This document shows positions 41,401-50,618 of a stretch of DNA of 64,000 bases, in pieces (position 1 is the stretch's first letter; each line of letters opens with the position of its first letter). Location of the stretch: assembly GCF_028745505.1 (NCBI RefSeq), contig NZ_JAQZZL010000001.1:372001-436000 (forward strand), read 5' to 3'. The DNA comes from Lentisphaera marina. Lineage in GTDB: Bacteria > Verrucomicrobiota > Lentisphaeria > Lentisphaerales > Lentisphaeraceae. Both the position numbers and the translations under genes were made by a program. A model generated the notes under the pieces. That model made no database searches and had not been told where the DNA came from. It saw only the letters and a list, made by a program, of their open reading frames with translations.

Positions 41401-43566
41401 ATGCCTAAAGATGATCTCGACTTACAGCGCGCCTTTGACAAAACGTCAGAATTAATCGCTGATTTTTATCACGAAGAAAAAAAGACTCCCCCTTCGCGCA
41501 TCCAAGAACTTAATATTCCCCTATCACCTATCAACAGCTCTAAATTTGATAAGCAACATCAAATTGATACCGGCGGAATGAAAGACATTTTTGAAGTCGT
41601 TGACCGAGATACCACACGTCATTTAGCCATGGCCGTGCCCAAAAGTAATAATAAAGAAGACTGGAATGATTTCATTTTTGAAGCACGTGTTACGGCTTTA
41701 TTAGAACACCCCAACATTGTGCCCGTCCACGATATTGGCCTCTACGAAAATCGCCCTTGCTTTACCATGAAATTGATTAATGGCGATACCCTCACTCAAA
41801 TCATCAAACGCTTTAGTCAACAGGGTAAACAAGCGCCATCCACTCTTCACGATCTCATCAATATTTTCTTGAAAGTTTGTGATGCCCTGGCTTATGCTCA
41901 CTCAAAAGATGTTTTGCACTTGGATTTAAAGCCAGATAACATTCGTATTTCCGATTATGGTGAAGTCCAGGTCTTGGATTGGGGTTTGGCTCAATTCTAT
42001 AAGACCAGCGACTTTCATACTCGCTCACATACACAAGAACTCAGTATTATCCATCAAACTGACACAAAGAATTTAGACGGCATCATCCTTGGTAGTCCGG
42101 CCTATATGTCGCCAGAACAAGCCTGTGCGGATTACGCGAGCCCACGCAGTGATATCTACTCACTTGGAGCCATCTTATACTCCATTATCACTCTTCAGCC
42201 ACCTTTTGTCGATGATGATTACCGCAGAGTACTGAAGAAAACGATTAAGGGAGATTTCCCGAAACCAAGTGAACTCAAACTCAATTGGTCCGTCGACCCT
42301 GGCTTAGAAGCTATTTGCCTTAAAGCTATGGCACTCAAGAGTAGGGACCGCTATAAACTTGTCAGCGATTTGGCAGAGGACCTACGTAAATGGAATAGCG
42401 GTTATGCGCCTCTCGCACTTAATGCACCCCCGTTGCATTTAACGAAACTCTTTCTCAAACGCAATAAGCTCTTATTAGCTTTATCGTTGGGCTTCCTTTT
42501 GGTCATATTCATATCTACGATAGTCTCGTACAATAACTTAAGTAAAAGTGAGGCTTTGGCCAAAATCAATGCTAAAAAAGCATCTGATGCTTTAGATGAC
42601 CTAGAAGTCACACAACGCAATAATAGAGAAAATTTTCGTAAGCTCATGAATAGTCGTGTGAAGATCCAAGAGACGATTGATAAACTCCATGAAGTCTCGG
42701 AAGAAAAAATTACCATTGCCCAAATAGCTGCAGATCAATTCATACAAGATGCTTACAATGCCTTCAACCAAGGAGCTTTTGCTAAAGCGAAGCTCTATGC
42801 CAATCAAGCCCAATCGCTTGCCCCTGACTACAAAGCCGTCATTAATTTATTCGGTAAAATTAATCTGCTAGAATTCAACCTAGCCGAAGCCAATAAATAC
42901 TTCCTACAAATCGATAAGATCAAGTACGCCTACTTTGACGAGAACAAAATCAAAAAGGGCAATGTCGAGGAAATCCTCAGGCTCATTAAGACCATTCAAG
43001 AAGACAAAAGCTTTAATAAGCACAAACACGCTATATTCCTTGGACTTAAAAAGGTGCGTTTATCGAAAAAGAGCATTATCCGTATCTTCCAAGAAACCCT
43101 TTTAAAAGAAGGTGATGAACTTACACCAAATCGTTTTGTGACTTCCCAGGATAATTTCCCTATCTTCACCTTATCAATTCTTCCCATCAAAGAATTTATT
43201 GCTAGGAAACACCTTAAAACACTCAATAAGCAAATTTCATTCTTGAAAAGTATATCTTACTTGGAGCTTCATAATCAAGTAAATATTCCCCTGCGCCAAC
43301 TCACTTTGATGACAAATATAAACACCATGAAGCTAAACAACTGCCAAATCAATGCCTTCATCTGGTCTAGTCACAAAGATAGAGAATCACTTGAGAACCT
43401 TATCCTTATTGATTCGCCTTTAGCTGATTACGCACCCTTGTTGAAAATCTCATCATTACAAAAATTGAGCCTAAATAAATCTTCTAATTTAAAGAAAAAT
43501 TCAGAAACGGCAAAACTCTTGCGCGAAAAGGGTATAAAGATTGAGTTTATCCAAACTCAGAATTGA
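41401..43566 (+). CDS. Degenerate Hanks-type Ser/Thr kinase with membrane helix and repeats
   Basis: 721 aa. Kinase lobe (about 48-335), membrane helix (about 352-373, LALSLGFLLVIFISTIVSY), then helical and TPR-like region and leucine-rich-like repeats at the C-terminus. Departures from a working kinase: glycine loop DTGGMKDIF (K61 in place of the last Gly), strand-3 Lys replaced (LAMA at 75-78, with a Lys only at 81), and HLD rather than HRD (173-175). The catalytic Asp (D175), Asn180 and the DWG Asp (D193) remain. It may be a pseudokinase or an atypical enzyme. The sigma factor gene 43547-44134 converges on it with a 20-base overlap. Confidence 0.85.
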   Translation: MPKDDLDLQRAFDKTSELIADFYHEEKKTPPSRIQELNIPLSPINSSKFDKQHQIDTGGMKDIFEVVDRDTTRHLAMAVPKSNNKEDWNDFIFEARVTALLEHPNIVPVHDIGLYENRPCFTMKLINGDTLTQIIKRFSQQGKQAPSTLHDLINIFLKVCDALAYAHSKDVLHLDLKPDNIRISDYGEVQVLDWGLAQFYKTSDFHTRSHTQELSIIHQTDTKNLDGIILGSPAYMSPEQACADYASPRSDIYSLGAILYSIITLQPPFVDDDYRRVLKKTIKGDFPKPSELKLNWSVDPGLEAICLKAMALKSRDRYKLVSDLAEDLRKWNSGYAPLALNAPPLHLTKLFLKRNKLLLALSLGFLLVIFISTIVSYNNLSKSEALAKINAKKASDALDDLEVTQRNNRENFRKLMNSRVKIQETIDKLHEVSEEKITIAQIAADQFIQDAYNAFNQGAFAKAKLYANQAQSLAPDYKAVINLFGKINLLEFNLAEANKYFLQIDKIKYAYFDENKIKKGNVEEILRLIKTIQEDKSFNKHKHAIFLGLKKVRLSKKSIIRIFQETLLKEGDELTPNRFVTSQDNFPIFTLSILPIKEFIARKHLKTLNKQISFLKSISYLELHNQVNIPLRQLTLMTNINTMKLNNCQINAFIWSSHKDRESLENLILIDSPLADYAPLLKISSLQKLSLNKSSNLKKNSETAKLLREKGIKIEFIQTQN

Positions 43567-44134
43567 GGTAGGCAATCTCTTCTTGTAAGCGGTCTTGGAC
43601 ACGCTTTTTATAAACATATATGGAGCTTTCACTGACACCGAGTTCTTCTGAGATTTTTTCGACTCCTTGGCCTTCAATACTCATCAAGAATGCGCGACAC
43701 ACTCCTTCACTAAAGTGTTTTTTAACTTTTTCCCAAGCCAAATTTGAGATATAAGTTTTCCATTCTTTTTCAGCAATCTCTTCAATTTCAGGTATGCTGA
43801 TGGACTTATCTAGTTCGGCACTTGAGTCTGGTATTTTGCTTAGGGATAGGTTTTTACCACGCAAAAAATCTCGTACTTGATTCGCCGTTACTGTGTACAA
43901 CCAATTGCGAAATTTACCGCGATAATTATCGTAGCTAAAATCAGGCAATTTTTTCCAGAGTTTGATAAGGACAAGCTGCACAATTTCTAGCGCATCATGG
44001 TGATTCAATTCCATGCGACGAACAACATTATAGATGTATTGCCTATATGTGGCAACAAATTCTTCCCAAGATTTTTCGTCATACTGATCCTTCAAACGGA
44101 TCAGCATTGTCTTTCTAGTACTCCAATTATCCAT
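43547..44134 (-). CDS. ECF-type RNA polymerase sigma factor
   Basis: 195 aa from ATG 44134 (MDNWSTRKTMLIRLKDQYD). Region 2 includes FVATYRQYIYNVVRRMELNHHDALEIVQLVLIK and the Arg/Trp-rich NWLYTVTANQVRDFLR. Region 4 has GVEKISEELGVSESSIYVYKKR, a helix-turn-helix. The longer frame to 44245 runs through the desaturase terminator and is not used. Overlaps the degenerate kinase at its end. It resembles the sigma factors that PVC bacteria pair with Hanks kinases. Confidence 0.88.
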   Translation of the reverse strand: MDNWSTRKTMLIRLKDQYDEKSWEEFVATYRQYIYNVVRRMELNHHDALEIVQLVLIKLWKKLPDFSYDNYRGKFRNWLYTVTANQVRDFLRGKNLSLSKIPDSSAELDKSISIPEIEEIAEKEWKTYISNLAWEKVKKHFSEGVCRAFLMSIEGQGVEKISEELGVSESSIYVYKKRVQDRLQEEIAYLNSEFG

Positions 44135-44138
44135 AGAC

Positions 44139-44167
44139 AAAAAAAAGGGAAGCGCTTGGCTTCCCTT
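44139..44167 (-). terminator. Terminator after the desaturase gene (minus strand)
   Basis: On the minus strand the stem AAGGGAAGC / GCTTCCCTT (44167-44159 and 44153-44145, loop 44158-44154) is followed by seven T. It lies in the 46-base gap between the desaturase and the sigma-factor start. Confidence 0.9.
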
Positions 44168-44180
44168 AAAGATCTCTTTC

Positions 44181-45332
44181 TTAACCGAGTGCCGGTGCTG
44201 AATGCGGATTCGTAAAGATCGAATTAACCGCTGCACAGAACTCATCTCGCTTGGAGAGTAAGGCAGTCTGTAAATCTTTCACTTGCATTTTTGCATCTTG
44301 GCAAGTTTTACTTTTGCGACGAGCTGCAGACCAAGCTTCTAAAGCTTGCTTCCACTCGTCATAAGTCTTCTCGAGTTTTGCTTTAAGCTCAGGCATATCT
44401 TTAGTCTTTAGCTGCTCCATGGCGCCTTCCAAAGATTGGATACCCCAAAACTCTTGCTTCTTGTGGTTGATTTGCCATTTCTGCATACGCTTCAACTTCC
44501 AAGTCATACCTAATTTAGAAGCTGTCCAAATGATCCACTTTGATGGGTCAAACTGCCAAGCACGCACACCATTGCGGTAATCCGCCTGGAAAGTGTGGTG
44601 GAAGTTATGGTAACCTTCTCCGTAAGTCACAAGTGCTAAAAGGAAGTTGTCACGTGAAGTATCTTTCTTAGCGTAAGGTTGTGCACCCCAGATGTGAGCT
44701 AATGAGTTGATGAAGAAAGTAAAATGATGGTTAAGTACGAAGCGCAATAGACCTGCAACGAGGAACATAGCAATCATACTGTGTAAAAGACCATTCGGAT
44801 GAGGATTAAGTACGTGACCGATATAACCAATCACAGCTGGCAATACAAAGTTGCCAAAGATAAGAATTGGCATGTAGTACTTTTCCTGAAAGACACAAAT
44901 CTTGTTGGCTAAAAGATCTTTAACGTTTCCGTAGTCCTTGTCCGTACGTGTATCTTGGAAAATCCAAAGGATGTGTGAGAACCAAAAACCTTTTTTCGCT
45001 GAGTAAGGATCTTTTTCATTATTATCTACATATTTGTGGTGATCGCGGTGGTCACGACTCCAAGAGATAATAGAGTTTTGCGCTGCGACAGCACCCCAGA
45101 AAGCAAACCAAGACTGAAATACAGCATTAGCTTCATAAGTTTTGTGTGACCATAAACGGTGGTAGCCCACAGTTATACCCGTTCCTGTAAAGACCATGAA
45201 AAAGCCAAAAATAGTCCATTCAAAACCAGTAAAACCGTACTTCATTCCATACCAAGGAACAAGAGTACATGCAAGGATAAAGGTAACACTTAGACTTATC
45301 GTATTAAGCCAGTTGTATTTTTTTTCTGTCAT
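44181..45332 (-). CDS. Membrane fatty-acid desaturase (acyl-CoA delta-9 type)
   Basis: 383 aa. Diiron histidine boxes HRLWSH, HRDHHKYVD and HNFHH (in GEGYHNFHHTF) define a membrane acyl-CoA/acyl-lipid desaturase; four hydrophobic helices. The C-terminal about 100 residues are charged and coiled (GAMEQLKTKDMPELKAKLEK), which is longer than usual. Start: ATG 45332 with GGAG six bases upstream; a TTG at 45344 is unlikely. It introduces double bonds for membrane fluidity. Divergent from the BLUF gene across about 430 bases. Confidence 0.9.
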   Translation of the reverse strand: MTEKKYNWLNTISLSVTFILACTLVPWYGMKYGFTGFEWTIFGFFMVFTGTGITVGYHRLWSHKTYEANAVFQSWFAFWGAVAAQNSIISWSRDHRDHHKYVDNNEKDPYSAKKGFWFSHILWIFQDTRTDKDYGNVKDLLANKICVFQEKYYMPILIFGNFVLPAVIGYIGHVLNPHPNGLLHSMIAMFLVAGLLRFVLNHHFTFFINSLAHIWGAQPYAKKDTSRDNFLLALVTYGEGYHNFHHTFQADYRNGVRAWQFDPSKWIIWTASKLGMTWKLKRMQKWQINHKKQEFWGIQSLEGAMEQLKTKDMPELKAKLEKTYDEWKQALEAWSAARRKSKTCQDAKMQVKDLQTALLSKRDEFCAAVNSIFTNPHSAPALG

Positions 45333-45344
45333 ATATTTCTCCAA

Positions 45345-45762
45345 ATTTTTTAAATTGTTTTACACCCTTCTCATTTTATCCACATATAATCATTCTTGAA
45401 AAGGAGGCACAGCAAGTTAACACAAAGTTCATTTTTTTCAATCTCTTACTGCAAAGAGATTCAAGTAGTAATAAGTGCGGGAAATTGTTTTTTTGACTCG
45501 TTCGCTAGAATACACTCCAAAGCTCACCCAATCTATTTGGCCATCAGAGTCTTTTCTAAACCTAAGAAAAACATAAGTCACTCAATTCATCATATAGGCA
45601 TATAACCGTCTAAGATGATATTTTCAAAGAAATCTGTTGATTCAATATGCCTATTAGCAAATAGCTTACAGATAAAATCGGCAACTTTTCATCACATCTT
45701 CCCACAACTAGACTTTGAATCAAAACAAAGCCGATTATCTTTATAAAAAATTTGAGATTTCT
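45345..45762. other. Large intergenic region between desaturase and BLUF genes
   Basis: No convincing gene. It contains an 8-bp inverted repeat AATCTCTT / AAGAGATT near 45440-45465 and a 10-bp inverted repeat ATAGGCATAT (45594-45603) / ATATGCCTAT (45645-45654). No clear promoter was found by eye, but two divergent starts must lie here, so it is the likely control region of both genes. Confidence 0.5.
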
Positions 45763-46161
45763 ATGCTTTACACAGTTATTTACATCAGCAAGGCTACGAG
45801 AGAGATTAGCCCACATGACCTAGAACAAATATTAACATGCTCTAGGAGCAACAATAGTGGCACAGGCGTCAGCGGGATGCTCATCTATAAAAACAATGAA
45901 TTCATGCAAGCCTTAGAAGGCGAAAAAGAAACTGTTCTTGAATTAATGGCACGTATAGACCAAGATGAGCGCCACCAAGACGTCACCATTTTATCACAAA
46001 AGGCTATCCCTCACCGCTACTTTAAAAACTGGTCAATGGGCTTTGAAGACATATCGGACAATCAACAGGAAGGACAAGTTGAATTAAATTCTTTTGTTGG
46101 ATCTTCAAATAAACAAAATGATACTGCTCACAACTTCCTCAAAAAGTTTTATACGCTTTAA
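45763..46161 (+). CDS. BLUF-domain blue-light sensor (single domain)
   Basis: 132 aa. BLUF residues are visible: Tyr7 (VIYISKA), Asn30/31 in SRSNNSGTGVSGMLIY, Gln49 in FMQALEG, and the Trp90/Met92 pair in NWSMGF. FAD-binding photoreceptor with only a short C-terminal tail and no output domain, so it must act by protein contact. Start at ATG 45763, because the upstream frame from 45715 is not domain sequence; the ribosome site is weak. Partner unknown; the nearest candidate is the divergent desaturase. Confidence 0.92.
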   Translation: MLYTVIYISKATREISPHDLEQILTCSRSNNSGTGVSGMLIYKNNEFMQALEGEKETVLELMARIDQDERHQDVTILSQKAIPHRYFKNWSMGFEDISDNQQEGQVELNSFVGSSNKQNDTAHNFLKKFYTL

Positions 46162-46176
46162 AATTTTGCAGCTGAA

Positions 46177-46848
46177 TTAATCACTTCCAATTAATTCTGA
46201 TAGGAAGCTACTTTTATCCCACACATACTTTCTCAACAAAGGCTTAGAGGACTTATTGTTCTCATTGTCTGATTCAAACGCCATACCCCAAAGGTGCTCT
46301 TTACCCTCAGGAAGTTCACTCTCTTGCTCCTCATCAAGAGTCCAAGTTCCCTGCACATATCCCATCTGAATTTTCTGAAAAGCAATTTTTAATGCTTTTA
46401 AATCCTCGCCATAAACTATCAAGGATTGATTTGGCAAACCTTTTCTTATCCCCAAATAACGCGCCTTTAAGAAAAGTGGATTAGGACTTAAGCCTAAATA
46501 GCTTATTGCTCCTGTGTATAAACCTTGCTCCGTATAAGATTTTGACGGGCTATTTAATTTAACCCCCTGTTTACTCACATCCATTAAGAGGTTTTTCTTG
46601 CCGACAATCAGCAAAAAGTTGTTCGTATAATAAGTGAAGAATTTTTTAGCATAAACATCGCTAATTAACATATCTTCCGCTAAAGAATTGTTACCTTGAG
46701 AGAAAAACGCTGCCATTTGCTCACATAACTTCAATTCGCTTTTACTCGCATCCGCAGAGTGAATAATTTTGATGGTTTTTGCTTCAGGCCATTGCCCCAT
46801 AACTAAAAAGCTAAGACTAAAACATAAAATGAATAAGTTTACCTTCAT
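46177..46848 (-). CDS. Secreted protein of unknown function (223 aa)
   Basis: Signal peptide MKVNLFILCFSLSFLVMG, then a mixed alpha/beta mature region without known motifs (TKIIHSADASKSELKLCEQ is not distinctive). Contains YTNNFLLIVGKKNLLMDV and YLGIRKGLPNQSLIVYG. It overlaps the preceding 628-aa gene by 4 bases (ATGA), so the two are co-translated and may work together in the sugar-dehydrogenase operon. Confidence 0.6.
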   Translation of the reverse strand: MKVNLFILCFSLSFLVMGQWPEAKTIKIIHSADASKSELKLCEQMAAFFSQGNNSLAEDMLISDVYAKKFFTYYTNNFLLIVGKKNLLMDVSKQGVKLNSPSKSYTEQGLYTGAISYLGLSPNPLFLKARYLGIRKGLPNQSLIVYGEDLKALKIAFQKIQMGYVQGTWTLDEEQESELPEGKEHLWGMAFESDNENNKSSKPLLRKYVWDKSSFLSELIGSD

Positions 46849-48731
46849 CGCTCGAGCTCCGTAAATTCATCTTTGAGACCCTGATACAATTCCAGCATGT
46901 AGGAAAAGCGTAAGTCATTAAATTCTCGCTGCTTGTCTGGCGAAGCTTCGTAAGCCATCGCATCCACCCACTCTAGGTAAGCTCTTTTTTCAAAACGGTC
47001 TTGAGTATACCCCTCTCCAAACTTATTAAAAAATTGCCATTCAACGTCTTTACCATTCACATGAGCTGAAATAAGCTGATCTCTAAAATGGGGATAGAGA
47101 TAAATTCCAATGGGCTTCCCATCTGGCATTAATGTCATCAATGTAAGCTCTTGATTAGTCCCGCGTAAAAGATTAAATTTATTGTAAGCCTCCGTTTCTT
47201 CACAACCCAGAAAATAAGATAAAATCTCTGACAAACCGTCAATTTTATTCAAATCTAAGCGTTGGGTCAATTTCTTATTTTCCTTGAACACAAGCGTCAC
47301 TGCATCCATATCAGGCGCACCGATGCTCGCTGAATTGATCGCTTCTATTGAGACAAGTACTTGAGCAAAGTCTCCCTTTTTAATGAATTTATCAAACACC
47401 TTTTTATTGTTCACATAAAGCTCACATTTTTTTAAGCCTTGTGATGCCAAATCTATCTGCAAGCTTTTACCTTTGAGTGCAAATTGATATGCATGTTGCG
47501 GTGCTCGCAAATTAAAGTCCGAAAGTACACCTTTCTTTAGGTAGGGCTTTAAGATCTTCCCATTCACTTGCATCTCGATTATATTTTTACCTAACTTAAC
47601 ATTCTCAAGCCTCAGACCATGCGGCCCAAACAATTTGGAACGACCATTAACTTTGATAAAGGGTGGGACTAAGCTTTCCCCCGTCCTCCAATAAGAATTT
47701 GGCACCGTCGGCTGAGATCGAAAAAGCATATTCACACCCATGTCTAAATCCTCTTGAGTACAAATGATCTCACTTTTCAGAATGACAGTATCTAATTCAG
47801 CTCCATTAAAAATGAGCTTTTGTCCGCCATCAGACTGAGTCCCCGAATAAAAAGAAGACTCATACAACCACTCACGATCATCTAAAGTTTTCCATTGAAG
47901 TGTCTCTTTATTTTGTTTTGTGAGTTCTTCAAAAAAAATGAGCCCTGGATCAGACCCCATCTTCCAAGTTTTACTTACATACAACAATTCATTCTCACCA
48001 TTTTTTAAAAGGCCCTTAGGAAGCACTTGAGGATAGGAAACTTTTTCCCCATTCAGCCATATTTCGTCAATATCACTGGGGAAGTGAAGTCTGTATTGTT
48101 TTTTATCATCATCACAATGATAAAAGCGCTTATAGCGAAACACTTCGGCATCTTTGAGTTTTAACTGAGTTTTTGAGTCTACTGAAAACCAAGCGTTTTC
48201 AGCTTTAGTATCTTTAGTGTATTCCTGAACCCATTCATACTCAGAGTAAACATTGGCCCACACTAACGCCCGGTGCGCCTTTCTTGAGGAAAAACGCAAG
48301 ATTAAATTTTCATAAAAGGATGGCAAAGTCGACAGATCAAAAACCAAGTTCCCCTTACCCGCAGCAAGGTGGCGACCTTCATTTAATATCTCAATAACAG
48401 CATGATCATCACTGAAAATTTCTAAAAAACCTTTTTCGGGCAAAGTTTCTACAGGCCAACGGTAAAAGACCTCACCTCTTGCTAGGTATTCGCCCCTCTC
48501 TGACCAAATTTTATACCCTCCCGCGCCTGACTGCATTTCTTTAGCAAAATCCTCTCCTCCAATCCATGACTCGAAATTCTTACCATATGGAGCTGCCACT
48601 CTATCAAAAAACACAGCTTCGGCTTCAATCGGGTCCATAATGGCCCGCTCAACCTTACCATTGTCAGGTAAAAGTGTGACTTGGGCAATTAAAGAAAATG
48701 AGAAACATAAAAAAATAAAGGCTTCTTTCAC
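46845..48731 (-). CDS. Large secreted protein of unknown function (628 aa)
   Basis: GTG start at 48731 (overlapping the dehydrogenase TGA as GTGA), giving VKEAFIFLCFSFSLIAQVTL, a signal peptide. The mature part has beta-sandwich character with repeated 'KVNGR/HVNGKDV/YVNNKKV' turns and GLLKNGENELLYV, like accessory domains of glycoside hydrolases, but no catalytic motif is recognised. A TTG three codons upstream is less likely. Possibly a carbohydrate-binding protein, given the sugar dehydrogenase next to it. Confidence 0.6.
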   Translation of the reverse strand: MKEAFIFLCFSFSLIAQVTLLPDNGKVERAIMDPIEAEAVFFDRVAAPYGKNFESWIGGEDFAKEMQSGAGGYKIWSERGEYLARGEVFYRWPVETLPEKGFLEIFSDDHAVIEILNEGRHLAAGKGNLVFDLSTLPSFYENLILRFSSRKAHRALVWANVYSEYEWVQEYTKDTKAENAWFSVDSKTQLKLKDAEVFRYKRFYHCDDDKKQYRLHFPSDIDEIWLNGEKVSYPQVLPKGLLKNGENELLYVSKTWKMGSDPGLIFFEELTKQNKETLQWKTLDDREWLYESSFYSGTQSDGGQKLIFNGAELDTVILKSEIICTQEDLDMGVNMLFRSQPTVPNSYWRTGESLVPPFIKVNGRSKLFGPHGLRLENVKLGKNIIEMQVNGKILKPYLKKGVLSDFNLRAPQHAYQFALKGKSLQIDLASQGLKKCELYVNNKKVFDKFIKKGDFAQVLVSIEAINSASIGAPDMDAVTLVFKENKKLTQRLDLNKIDGLSEILSYFLGCEETEAYNKFNLLRGTNQELTLMTLMPDGKPIGIYLYPHFRDQLISAHVNGKDVEWQFFNKFGEGYTQDRFEKRAYLEWVDAMAYEASPDKQREFNDLRFSYMLELYQGLKDEFTELER

Positions 48732-49864
48732 TGCACCCAATCCACAATTTTATAAATGGTTCCTTGACTGAAACTCATCAAGTAAAGTTCGCCTGCAGAA
48801 TCTTCTGCAAAACTGGAAACTTGTAAGCCTTCCTGTTTAATACGATGGCTTGAAACAATCTTCTCCCCTTCCTTTTTCAAAAGCCAGTAGGCCCCTGACG
48901 CAAAGTCACTCATCACATACCAACCTCGTAAGTGTTCAATGGCTTGCCCGCGATAGACAAAACCACCCGTGATAGATAAACCTTCTTTTCTTGGATAAGT
49001 AAAAAGTGGATCCTGAAAAGGACCTTCTTGATTAGCCGTCTTGCGTTTACTGATCGAGTTTTTTTTCTTTTTCTTGCGCTGAACAAAGACATAGGGTTCA
49101 AAACCTTCTCTTGCATTCCAGCCATAATTTAAACCCGGCTCAATCAAGTTGACCTCTTCAAATTTATTTTGACCAACGTCACCACACCAGATCTCGCCAT
49201 TCTCTTTATCAAAGGAAAAACGCCAGGGATTTCTTAAACCCCATGCAAAAATCTCTGCTTCTACATCTTCTTGACCAACAAAAGGGTTATCTTTGGGAAT
49301 AGAGTAAGAGTCTTCATTTAGAACTTTGATACGCAAGATACTCCCGTGCACATTACTTAAATTTTGTCCATAGGCTTTAGGGTCTCCGGCAGAACCACCA
49401 TCTCCAACGCCCACATATAGAAACTGATCAGGCCCAAAAGCTAATTGACCTCCATTATGATTACCGTATGGCTCTGGCATCACTAAAATTTTCACTTCTG
49501 ATGACAAATCAATCTTATGGTCTTTTAAGGTGAAACGAGCGACGACTGATTGCCGAGGATTTTTATCGGAATAATAAATATAAACTTGCTTATCACTCTC
49601 AAATTCAGGTGACTTCACCATACACAGGAGCCCTTCTTCGTTTGCTGTCCCTAAACGCTCTGAAATATCAACCACAAGAGATTTCTTTTTACCCCCCTCA
49701 CAAAACCAAATCTTGCCTCTTTGCTCAAGTACATACCAAGAAGATTTTCCTGCCTCAATTAAACCAATGGGCCGCTCAAAAGTTTTTTTCATGAATAGAG
49801 CCTCTAATTTCAGCTCATTCCCAAAAAGGGAGCATGTTAACGCCATCAATAATATTAGTCTCAT
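48728..49864 (-). CDS. Secreted PQQ-type sugar dehydrogenase (GSDH family)
   Basis: 378 aa. Signal peptide MRLILLMALTCSLFG, then a six-bladed beta-propeller: NHNGGQLAFGPDQFLYVGVGDGG (the His for substrate/PQQ), GSILRIKV, AWGLRNPWRFSFD and CGDVGQNKFEEVN followed by GLNYGWNAREG. These are hallmarks of the soluble glucose/sorbosone dehydrogenase family. Oxidises sugars in the periplasm if PQQ is available. It follows the sigma-factor gene by 9 bases, with AAGGA upstream of the ATG. Confidence 0.88.
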   Translation of the reverse strand: MRLILLMALTCSLFGNELKLEALFMKKTFERPIGLIEAGKSSWYVLEQRGKIWFCEGGKKKSLVVDISERLGTANEEGLLCMVKSPEFESDKQVYIYYSDKNPRQSVVARFTLKDHKIDLSSEVKILVMPEPYGNHNGGQLAFGPDQFLYVGVGDGGSAGDPKAYGQNLSNVHGSILRIKVLNEDSYSIPKDNPFVGQEDVEAEIFAWGLRNPWRFSFDKENGEIWCGDVGQNKFEEVNLIEPGLNYGWNAREGFEPYVFVQRKKKKKNSISKRKTANQEGPFQDPLFTYPRKEGLSITGGFVYRGQAIEHLRGWYVMSDFASGAYWLLKKEGEKIVSSHRIKQEGLQVSSFAEDSAGELYLMSFSQGTIYKIVDWVQ

Positions 49865-49873
49865 AAACAGTCC

Positions 49874-50596
49874 TTATTTTTGTAAAAGAGAAATTAAAAA
49901 ATGGAGTTCTTCCTGAACTTCAGAGGGGTCATTCAAAGTATCCGCCACTAATTTACGGAGAACTTTTGAAAAATCACGTCGTAAGCGATGCACTGCAACC
50001 GTAAAAGCATTTTCACTCACACCAAGTAAATCGGCCCCCTCCCGTAAGCTAGCTTCACTATCACCATTTAGATATGGTTTCATCACTTGCCAGCGTTCCT
50101 CATCACCACGTTCTAGAAAACGCTGCTCTAATTCGAGCATGGTTTGATCTAAAAGAGTTAGAGCCCACGCTCGTTGATAGGCTTCATCCGCTCCTAATTC
50201 ACTCATATCCTGAAGGGAGTACTCAGCAGCCTCATAGTCCACTTTAACTTTATCACCACCTCGTTTCTGAGCTTGACCGCGCTGCCATTCATTCTGCATA
50301 AAACGCTTAAATAAAGTCAGGATAAAATTCCGAAAGCGCCCCTTCTCGGCATCAGCTCGCTGTAAGACATCTCTCTCAAGTAAATAAGCGAAAAAACCCT
50401 GACTCAAGTCTTGTGCGTCCTCCGCACTTCTTCCCGAACGCCTCGCAAAAGCATAAAGCGGATGCCAGTAACGACGACAAAATTCCGCGAGCTCACCACT
50501 TTGACCTGAGCTTGCTTTGAGAATCAAACTCCAGCTCGTAGGGTTAAAGCCACGCCCTGCTGCATTAATATTTTCTTGATACTTTGTGTCAGACAT
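49874..50596 (-). CDS. ECF-like RNA polymerase sigma factor heading sugar-dehydrogenase operon
   Basis: 240 aa. Begins TSWSLILKASSGQSGELAEF, the TxWxxI/VxxA start seen in kinase-associated sigma factors of planctomycete-type bacteria. It continues with YAFARRSGRSAEDAQDLSQGFFAYLL (region 2) and RFRNFILTLFKRFMQNEWQR, and ends with the helix-turn-helix LREGADLLGVSENAFTVAVHRLR (region 4). Divergent from the Hanks kinase gene (76-base gap) and 9 bases upstream of the sugar-dehydrogenase gene, so it probably controls its own operon. Confidence 0.85.
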   Translation of the reverse strand: MSDTKYQENINAAGRGFNPTSWSLILKASSGQSGELAEFCRRYWHPLYAFARRSGRSAEDAQDLSQGFFAYLLERDVLQRADAEKGRFRNFILTLFKRFMQNEWQRGQAQKRGGDKVKVDYEAAEYSLQDMSELGADEAYQRAWALTLLDQTMLELEQRFLERGDEERWQVMKPYLNGDSEASLREGADLLGVSENAFTVAVHRLRRDFSKVLRKLVADTLNDPSEVQEELHFLISLLQK

Positions 50597-50618
50597 GCTG
50601 TAAGGTTTTCTATTATTT

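Noticed and set aside
44135..44245. Longer N-terminus for the ECF sigma factor
   Set aside because: Would run through the desaturase terminator hairpin and into the desaturase 3' end; the ATG 44134 start fits the family.
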